Below, one piece after another: positions 56,353-64,000 of a stretch of 64,000 bases of DNA. This DNA is from Megalobrama amblycephala. Taxonomy: Eukaryota > Chordata > Actinopteri > Cypriniformes > Xenocyprididae. The first letter of the stretch is position 1, and every line of letters begins with the position of its first letter. Under the pieces are notes generated by a model. The model made no database searches. It was given only the letters and a program-made list of their open reading frames with translations, and was not told the DNA's origin. The translations under genes and the position numbers were made by a program. The stretch is taken from NCBI RefSeq assembly GCF_018812025.1, contig NC_063044.1:74867741-74931740 (forward strand), written 5' to 3'.

Positions 56353-59300
56353 TTATTGTAATATTGTAGGCATCTCTATTTCCTCTGGGTGCTGCGAGTC
56401 CTTCCTCCCTGCAAAATAAAAGCATTGACTGACCTCTCGTATGTGTTTTTACCATGATTGCAGATTGTTCCAGATCAGATGAGTGTGAATCATCAGATTG
56501 TGTGAAGCTCAAACTCACCAGCTCTTCTTGCACAGATGATCTGAAGAAGAATCACAGTAGGAGCAGCAAACACTGCCATCTCAACAATAATCACAATCAC
56601 TGCAGGAAACATGTGTGGAAGAAGAAGAAGAAGAAGAAGAGAAACTGGACATGACTGAAGTCAAGGGGATTCAACTATGAACAGTTATTGATGAAGCATT
56701 TACAGACTGACTGATAGTTTAATGGTGTAAAGCTGTCAGTAGAAATGAACGTGTCGTACCTCTGAATAATGATCCAGCAGTCACACTGACTTCAGTTTCT
56801 GATGCTGTGTCAGCTGGACCTGTGGATCACATCTGTTAGTTCACTTCAACACATCATGACACATAGAAACATCATCATCATCATATATGAAGGAGTATAT
56901 TTACTCTAGTATATGTACTCTTTACATTAGCTTTTAAGCTGACTTCCTGTTTGTGTGGAGAAAGTGAATGATTGAGGTCTTCAAAATACACCCTTTCTCA
57001 GTAATTGAACCACTGAAATAAGAAAGTCATGAATAAACACCTTGTTGTTCAGTAAATCCAGGTGTTTGAGCAGCTGCTGTCCCCTCAGAGTTTGGAGTAT
57101 TTAATGACTTCTGATTCTCTGAACAAATGAAAGGATGGATTAATTAAAGCCAGTGTGAACCAGTGAAGTGAGAGACTGATGATGTGTGACAGTGATCATG
57201 TGATCATGAACCTTGTGTAGGAGCTGCTGCTGTAGTTTGGCTTGATTTCTTCTCAGAGTTTGAGCTGCTGACTGGAATCAGAAGATGAATGTTCAGATGT
57301 TCATCTGTAGGACATTAACATCAATTTGTTCTGAATGACATTATTAATCCTCATCTCTCTGTGTCACAGAGTCTTCAGAGTTATTGAGTTAATATAAGAA
57401 AGTCATGAATAAACACCTTGTTGTTCAGTAAATCCAGGTGTTTGAGCAGCTGCTGTCCCCTCAGAGTTTGGAGTATTTAATGTCTTCTGATTCTCTGTAC
57501 AAATGAAAGGATGGATTAATTAAAGCCAGTGTGAACCAGTGAAGTGAGAGACTGATGATGTGTGACAGTGATCATGTAATCATGAACCTTGTGTAGGAGC
57601 TGCTGCTGTAGTTTGGCTTGATTTCTTCTCAGAGTTTGAGCTGCTGACTGGAATCAGAAGATGAATGTTCAGATGTTCATCTGTAGGACATTAACATCAT
57701 ATTTTACAGTAGTAATAGTTGTTTCTCACCTGAATACTTGACAGTGTATCTGACTGAGGTCTGGAGTTGATTTCTGAGAGTAAGCTGACATCTCCACTCT
57801 CTGTTGTCATCTTCATTCAGGAGTGTTGTAGTCAGAGTGATGATACAGTGATCTGATGAGAATAATATCTGATATCTGGAGTCTGTCTTCAGATCAACAC
57901 CAGCCTGATTCACCCACAACAGATGAAGTCCCTCAGAACGGACCCAATAAACACAGGGGAATCCATCATATAAATCCAACTGGCAGGAGAGAGTCACAGA
58001 GCGACCTGAACTGATCTCAGTCTGTGAGGATGATGATGATGATGATGGAGACACTGAAACTGAACACAAGACACAAATCACAGACTCTTCAATCATCATG
58101 TGAGTTTAAAGGGAGAATCTGCTCTTTTTAAATTGATCACATAATCATAAACTCACCATGAAGAACATGCAGATAAACACCTGCATCAGTTCCTTGTTTT
58201 TGTCCATTCACATATTGTCTGCAGATGTAAAATCCATAATCTTCTTCTGTGACGTTCTTGATGTTCAGAGAGCAGTCAGACCCCAGACTCAGTCTCTCAT
58301 GTCTCTCTGTGTCTTTATTCTTTATTCCTCCATCAATCAGGTCAATTGCTGAATGTCTGAATCTGTTATATTTCCATGTAGGTGATTTGCAGTCAGAAAG
58401 AGCATTATTACAGGGCAGACGGACATTTTCACCAGAACTGATGAACACATGATCATCATCCACTCCACTGGTACCTGAAACACAGTATACTTGAGTGATC
58501 ATTATGATATATATTAATAAATGAAGACATGAAACATATCAGCATATAAATCAGTCAATTCAAGTCTTTTTCCCTCATGAACACAATCATCACAGTCTCT
58601 AGAATAAAGTGTTTGTCTTGATCATGTAGCTGTTGAAATCTCTGAATATGAAGATAATTGTTGATCATCAGATGTTTGAGTGACTCTATGTCCAGTATCA
58701 GGAATAATACAGTATGATCTGTATGTATCAATACACAACTCTGAGATCACAACGTGAATGTGTGCAAGAATAAACTGAGCATGTTCAAATCAACTCTTTC
58801 CAGACTGTAAAAAAATCTGTCATTTTCCTCTATTTTGAAAATCCTGTAAAATTACAGAAATAGAAAGTAAATTTACATATCCGCTGTAAAATAATGTGAA
58901 AAGCATGAAACTGTGAAATAAATAAAAAAATCTGAGTTACGTCACACATTACACCGCCATATTAGCAGGATACGCTATCCGTTGCCATGGTTACTTTGAC
59001 AGCGAGACCGAGAGAAAGAGCAACTGAGAGAGAGAGCAGATTAATTTAATATATACATTTTGGGATACAGCACAGCTACACAGATACAGCCTGACTCGAA
59101 TCGCGACGGAGGGCGGACTGACCAGACTGATATATTTTGTAGAAGATATATCAGTCTGGCCTTGCCAGGCAAGTCTACCTATATAATTCTGTTTATACAT
59201 AACACATAATTACTCCTAAATAAACACAGTTAAGTCATATGAAATTGTGTTTATTTGACAAAAGATAAGGTGCACAAATATACAGAAATTTAATGTAAAA

Positions 59301-61902
59301 AACTATGTACCAGTCACAGGCACACTCACACAACAGCTGGGCTCATGTTTGTTCAAGCACAGCAAACAGTGACAAATTCTGTCCAGAAATGTTGTGTCTT
59401 CCCTCATGCTGATGGAGACTTTCGAATGTGATATCTTGTATTAGTTGCGCACAACACCAGTCTGTGCCCTTGCCTGGAGATTTGAAGGTCTTTCGATGAA
59501 AATCTCGAAACAAACAATCCACAATAGCAGCAACATGCTTTCCAAACCCTCCACAAAATGGTGGCGCACCGGTAAGATACCGCTTAAACCTCTCCTGGTC
59601 TGTCACCTGAACGTTGCTGTTACAGCTGAGATGACTGGAATCACTTGACCGTTAGGCCGTGTGTCCACCAAAGCGTTTTTATCCAGCTGAAAACGCTAGG
59701 CGCTCTGCTTCTGTGAGCGCTTGAGAGCGCTTCAGCTGTGCTGCGTTTTTTTTCAGTTGAGACGCTTTGAGGCTATGATAGGGAATATCCGCGGCACTGT
59801 TACTTATAACTGATTTTGCAGGTAATTTGATTTTGCAGGTAAAATAGACTAAAAATGTCGACACAATGTGGAGTATTGCTATGTGTGTTTGGAGACCAGC
59901 AATATTAATTTCTCATCCATTTTGTTCTGTTCTCTGCCTGTTGATGTCGTTGTACAGCAAGAGTGTTGTGACAGTTGGCCGGTGTTGTGTTTGTCCCGCC
60001 CCTCCTCCACTCTGATTGGACGGCTGGCTAATAAGTGGCAGTGATGAGCGCAGCGTTTTACTCAAAGTTGAACATTCTTCAACTCGAGGAGACCGGTAAA
60101 AAACGCAGAACTCTCAGAGCTTGAGCGTGAAGAAGACGCCAGCGCCTCTATAGAATGTTTTTTGGATCATAAATAAATATGTGAGATCTATCCGGATAAA
60201 TGACTCAGCATAGCACATGATATAAAAACTATGGCCTGGTTTCACAGACAGGGCTTAGACTAACCCAGGATTAATTAGGCCTTAGTTCAATAAGGACATT
60301 TAAAGCTGCAGTCCGTAAGTTTTGCCTCTTTGTCACCATCTCTGTTTGAAACCTGTAATTGCAGTTATTTGTGGAATTATCATCTTTACGTGCGTTGAGG
60401 ATTGGCACAGCTCGTCAGCGCGGATGAATCTAATGTTTGCTGTCAGTCACCACATCAGTGTGGATACTGTACTTCTCAATCACAGATTATACGTCTTGAA
60501 AGAATGAAGAATTTTCACCGGAGAATGTCATCTGAGCAAGTAACATGTCTGCCACTTTTGTTCTGACCAAGTGAGAAGAAAAGCAATAAGAAAATGCAGA
60601 AAAAAAAACAGTAATGTGAAATATTAATACAATATAAAATAATGGCTTTCTATTTGAATATACTTTAAAATATAATTAATTTCTGTGATGCAAAGCTGAA
60701 TTTTCATCATCCATCCATTACTCAAAAAAATCTCAGTGTGGAAGAAAGACCAAAACATAAAGAAGAATATGCAAAAGTATCTGGGTTAATGTAGACGTAG
60801 ATCCTCTGGCATTCACACTGTCTCTCTTGTAAATTCCCTCCACAAACATGTTCTGTGCCATTTTCCACTGTTCTGATATTTTTACTGTTAATTTATTAAA
60901 AGTAGAGAGTCTGTTTCATCACTCATGTTGTTTGTTTGACAGATGCCTTCTCAAGATAAACCCCAAGGGATGGAAAGCTGAGACTGTTCTTCAAGAAAGC
61001 AGATGACGGTCAGTCCACAGCATGTGTGTCAAACTCCGCTCCTGGAGGGACACTGTCCTGCAAAGTGCTCCAGCCCGCTCCAGAACACCTGCCTGGAAGT
61101 CTCTAGCAATCCTGAAGACATTGATTAGCTGGTTCAGATGTGTTTCATTAGTTCCTGTCCTCAGAGTTTAGCTCCATCCCTGAGTTTGACACCCTTGTTC
61201 AAAAGGTTCTTTCACTCTGAACCCAAATGGAGAATACATGGAGAACATTCTTCAGAAGAGAGTCCAATCTCCCTCCATTCACTTGCACAGAAATTTCCAT
61301 CAGCGTCACGCAGACTTTGAGAACACTCACTCTTTCCTGCTTTGTTTAATTGTTTGTTTCTAATGACTGCTTGTAATTCATCTGTCGACCAGTTTTGACC
61401 AACAATTCATCTGTTGACTGTTTTTAATTATTCCTAATCCTAAATGTTTCTACAGTTTCAAGTGTTATATGAACTATATTTCATCACGACAATAAATGGA
61501 TGTTAAAAGCATGGAAACGCGTCACGGATTCTGTCCTGCTGCTGAGCCCCTCAGCGCTATAGGTTGCTGCTATATTCAACCTTATTTATAGGTCATTTTA
61601 TTGTTTTTACACAAGTTAAACATTAAAAAGATAAAGAAAATACAGAAGATTTTATGTAAAATTACGGTTATAAACTGTATTTTATTACCAGAATATTGCT
61701 GTATTTTTTCAAGACATTTATTTTCTGTTATTTTATGGTATATTTCTGGCACCCCAGCTGTCGGAAAATTACAGTTTTTTACAGGATTGTTTTACAGTGC
61801 AGACTAATTCCACTAAATGTCTTTAGAGAAAATCCAGATTTCTTTACCTGTGAGAAGTGAAGAGAGAATGATCAGTCCCAGCAGACACAGATTATCAGCC
61901 AT
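56353..61902 (-). CDS. two-Ig-domain membrane receptor, paralogue B (six exons)
   Basis: Minus-strand coding exons: 61848-61902 (signal peptide MADNLCLLGLIILSSLL), 58157-58474 (Ig V 1), 57730-58053 (Ig V 2), 56760-56819 (stalk), 56519-56599 (transmembrane) and 56353-56408 (tail). Junctions are GT/AG and phase 1 throughout, giving about 297 residues. Ig1 has LPCNN, SPTWKYN and DYGFYICRQY; Ig2 has LSCQL, YWVR, WRCQL. The stalk exon is 60 nt against 45 in paralogue A, and the tail three codons longer (KDSQHPEEIEM). The helix again contains Glu, and the tail has no Tyr, so signalling would need a partner chain. A young retroviral element sits about 520 bp downstream of the stop. No break is seen. 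Confidence 0.87.
57021..57699. repeat. 376-bp tandem duplication in intron 3 of paralogue B
   Basis: 57021-57323 and 57397-57699 are near-identical (AGAAAGTCATGAATAAACAC ... GGACATTAACATCA), offset 376 bp, with a few single-base differences. Paralogue A has neither copy in full. Confidence 0.95.
58803..61800. mobile_element. nested repeats filling intron 1 of paralogue B
   Basis: The same CACTGTAAAA-type outer ends as in A. Inside: a hairpin at about 59119-59162 (CCAGACTGATATATTTT / AAGATATATCAGTCTGG); an element at about 59650-60150 beginning GCCGTGTGTCCACCAAAGCG; a GGTTTCACAGACAGGGCTTAG MITE fragment at 60237-60300; an AAAGCTGCAGTCCGTAAG repeat from 60302; a fragment related to 23333-23805 at 60640-60730; and a fragment of the hAT MITE of 50043 at 61025-61140. 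61155-61600 is shared with A. No gene is supported. Confidence 0.65.
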
Positions 61903-61930
61903 TTTCTGTTTCTGTCAGTCTTTCTCTTCA

Positions 61931-61993
61931 TTATATAGTTACAGCTCCTCCTTTAATCATCATCAGCTCCTCCTGTGGTTGAGAACTTCCTCT
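61931..61993 (-). promoter_or_regulatory. candidate promoter of paralogue B
   Basis: Minus-strand AGAGGAAGT (61985-61993), AACCACA (61974-61980) and TATATAA (61931-61937), in the same order and spacing as before paralogue A. Confidence 0.4.
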
Positions 61994-62394
61994 GATCTGA
62001 TCTGAGTGTTTAAATCTGCTAGAGTTGATATAGTGACACTTTTCCACAGTGAAGTGTTTCATCTTTTGAGTGAAACATGTTGTTCAGTGTGATAAAGTGC
62101 ATATTGTAAACCACACTGACTCGACACACATCTGATCTGAACACAGTTTATAGGATATTCTTTTGCACACAAACTTGTGCATTACTGTTAGTTTCACTAC
62201 TTTCTTTTTCATGCAATCAAACATTTGTGTCTTGCCTACCATGAAAGAGATGCTGAATATGTCTGCTACGGATAGTGAAGGGCACTTGTAGGCCTAATGA
62301 ATCGTGAGTAAACTACATTTAAACTATAAACTACATAGAGCTGTTAAAAGGAGATATACATTAATCGACTAAAACAAAAGAAGAAACGAAAATG

Positions 62395-62930
62395 TCTGGG
62401 GTGTGTCGGACAAATGAATGCCTTTGACAGTACAGTGGAAGACTGTATGTGGAGAGAGTTGAACAGTATTGTTTAGCCAATGACATCGGGAATGAGAGAA
62501 AAGTTGCCGTTCTCTGTAATGGGGCGAAAACATACAACCTCTTGCGCAGTTTAACTGCACCAGTAAAACCAGCTGAGAAAACATTTAAAGAAATTGTTGA
62601 CGTGTTGCAAATGCATTTGAATCCAAAGCCCTTGATAATCGCGGAACGTTTTCGCTTTCATAAGCGTAATCAACAAAAGACAGAATCTGTTTCGGAGTAC
62701 ATGGCCAAGCTCCGGAAGCTCGCAGAACACTGCCAATTCGGCGATGGGTTGTCTGATGCGCTCAGAAATAGGCTTGTTTGCGGTCTGCACAGTGAGAGCA
62801 CGCAAAAGAGGCTGCTTACAGAGAGAGAACTCACTCTGACACGAGCAGTAGAGATCGCCGTCTCTATGGAGACAGCCGCAAAAGACGCGCTTGAATTGCA
62901 AAGAAAGGCTTCAGCTGAATCATTGACCAT
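62395..62930 (+). pseudogene. Ty3/gypsy gag fragment
   Basis: From 62449 an open frame reads YVERVEQYCLANDI-like sequence, then KVAVLCNGAKTYNLLRSLTA, AERFRFHKRNQQ and RNRLVCGLHSESTQKRLLTE, ending near LELQRKASAES. This is the Gag of fish K02A2.6-type Ty3/gypsy elements. A frame change lies near 62440 (NAFDSTVED upstream in another frame). The zinc knuckle and pol are lost because a LINE begins at about 62931, so the last 20 codons of the apparent frame are LINE sequence. Confidence 0.75.
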
Positions 62931-64000
62931 CAAGATGGCGCCGCGCATGGCAGCCACAGTGCTTAGCTCTTCAGTGTTTGTTCTGTTTTAGTTAGTTTTT
63001 CCTGTTTTCTGTTTTTCAAACACCATCAGTTTTACCAGGGATGAACTGCTGAACATTCAGCAGTACACACCACAAAATCTTTTACCGGATTTCGATTATT
63101 CAGACGTTTTGTTGAATGTTGTAGTCGGCGGAGCGGCAGCGCTGTTTAGACGCTTCAGGACGCGCAGACGGGGAAAGCGACGCAGAATCAATGGGGAAAT
63201 CGCGCGGCGGCGGGACGTGCTTCTACATCAACGAAAGGTGGTGTTCGGATGTAACTGTGTTAAAGAAGATGTGCTGTCCAGATCTTGAAACACTCTTCAT
63301 TAACTGCAAACCGTTCTATTCGCCGCGGGAGTTTTGCTCGTTCATTCTGGTGAGCGTCTACATTCCTCCGCAAGCGCAGGTGAGCTCGGCTTTACAGATA
63401 CTCGCTGATATGATCACAGAGAGCGAGCAACAACACCCGGACTCTGTTCTAATCATTCTCGGGGACTTTAATAAAGCGATTCTCTCACGTGAACTTCCAA
63501 AATACAGACAGCATGTTACTTGTCCCACCAGAGACAGTAATACACTCGACCATTGTTACACAGCAATAAAGGATGCATATCACTCTGTCCCACGGGCAGC
63601 TTTGGGGCTCTCTGATCACTGTCTAGTTCATCTCATACCGACCTACAGGCAGAAAATGAAATCAGCTAAACCTGTAGCAAGGACTGTAAAGAGATGGACC
63701 ACCGAAACAGAGCGGGCTTTACAAGCCTGTTTCAAATGGACTGATTGGAGTGTTTTTGAAGCTGCTGCCACCGATCTGGACGAGCTCACAGAGACTGTAA
63801 CTTCATATATCAGTTTCTGTGAGGATCTGTGCATTCCTACAAAGACTCATTTATCTTACAACAACGACAAACCCTGGTTCACTGCAAAACTCAGCCAGCT
63901 CCGTCAGGCCAAAGAAGATGCTCGCAGAAAAGGGGACAGAGTCTTGTACAAACAGGCCAAATACACACTGGAAAAGGAGATCAGAGTGGCAAAGAGGAAT
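62931..64000 (+). mobile_element. LINE inserted in the gypsy gag, continuing past the right edge
   Basis: Starts AAGATGGCGCCGCGCATGGC, a usual LINE 5' beginning. It includes an Arg-rich N-terminal segment (LFRRFRTRRRGKRRR, about 63140-63185) and then endonuclease sequence. It runs off the window. Confidence 0.75.
63191..64000 (+). CDS. LINE ORF2 endonuclease domain, partial (open at right edge)
   Basis: A frame of 270 codons with no stop from ATG 63191 to the last base: MGKSRGGGTCFYINERW, then VSVYIPPQAQ, LIILGDFNKAIL (GDFN motif), NTLDHCY, LGLSDHCLVHLIP (SDH motif), and the linker KPWFTAKLSQLRQAKEDA leading towards the reverse transcriptase outside the window. This is an apurinic-type (APE) endonuclease of a fish non-LTR retrotransposon. 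The N-terminal half of the endonuclease, with its catalytic Glu, appears to be deleted at about 63185, because the Arg-rich start is followed directly by mid-domain sequence. Clade not assigned. Confidence 0.75.
   Translation, partial: MGKSRGGGTCFYINERWCSDVTVLKKMCCPDLETLFINCKPFYSPREFCSFILVSVYIPPQAQVSSALQILADMITESEQQHPDSVLIILGDFNKAILSRELPKYRQHVTCPTRDSNTLDHCYTAIKDAYHSVPRAALGLSDHCLVHLIPTYRQKMKSAKPVARTVKRWTTETERALQACFKWTDWSVFEAAATDLDELTETVTSYISFCEDLCIPTKTHLSYNNDKPWFTAKLSQLRQAKEDARRKGDRVLYKQAKYTLEKEIRVAKRN

Larger units (their letters stand above)
51786..62220 (-). repeat. tandem duplication unit B
   Basis: Counterpart of 27556-39640. Interrupted at 51915 by the LTR element, which leaves the matching 27690-27705 sequence of A uninterrupted. 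Confidence 0.9.

Noticed and set aside
56342..56533. Minus-strand frame ending NITIKYC across the last intron of the receptor (also 28244-28426)
   Set aside because: Its frame does not match the transmembrane exon frame; reading through the intron in the proper frame meets a stop after eight codons.

Overview
The window looks like a piece of a cyprinid-type teleost genome (carp, goldfish or zebrafish relatives). It has intron-containing immune genes, long CA/GT/TA microsatellites, an Angel-like hairpin element, fish-type L1, L2/CR1 and other LINEs, Tc1, hAT and piggyBac-like elements, solo and complete LTR elements, and a decayed Maverick/adintovirus-like insert. No tRNA, rRNA or CRISPR array was seen. 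Species-level assignment is inference, because no search could be run.

Layout. 1-2.5 kb: ATAACTATAAC-type minisatellites and the element they probably came from. 2.5-9.2 kb: microsatellites, dispersed repeats and a 2-kb, roughly 123-bp-period satellite that shares a module with the terminal repeat of the element next to it. 9.2-10.6 kb: a CpG-rich, CA-rich block with one possible first coding exon on the minus strand. 10.7-19.5 kb: transposon debris (Angel-like element, L1, CACTGTAAA element, solo gypsy-type LTR, TTAA-flanked element, L2/CR1 LINE). 20.0-23.9 kb: a complete four-exon secreted C-type lectin gene with three CTLDs on the minus strand. 24-27.5 kb: Tc1 transposase remnant and other repeats.

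27.5-62.2 kb holds two tandem paralogues (A and B, minus strand, six exons each, about 292 and 297 aa) of a type I membrane receptor: signal peptide, two V-type Ig domains, stalk, transmembrane segment and a very short tail without tyrosine. A fragment of a third copy lies at 41.1-42.0 kb. The paralogues act as each other's empty site. Copy A carries a 6.2-kb hAT element with a nearly intact three-exon transposase inside its fourth intron. Copy B carries a very young 3.9-kb gag-only endogenous retrovirus just downstream of its last exon. Between the copies lie about 9 kb of Maverick/adintovirus-like genes: integrase with chromodomain, penton-like, basic core-like, hexon-like and family B DNA polymerase, all broken and themselves hit by MITEs.

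62.4-64.0 kb: a Ty3/gypsy gag fragment cut by a LINE whose endonuclease frame runs off the right edge. The host genes (lectin plus paired Ig receptors) suggest an innate-immune neighbourhood. The most unusual pattern is a series of nine short, similarly built and partly covarying hairpins between the primer-binding site and gag of the young retroviral element.
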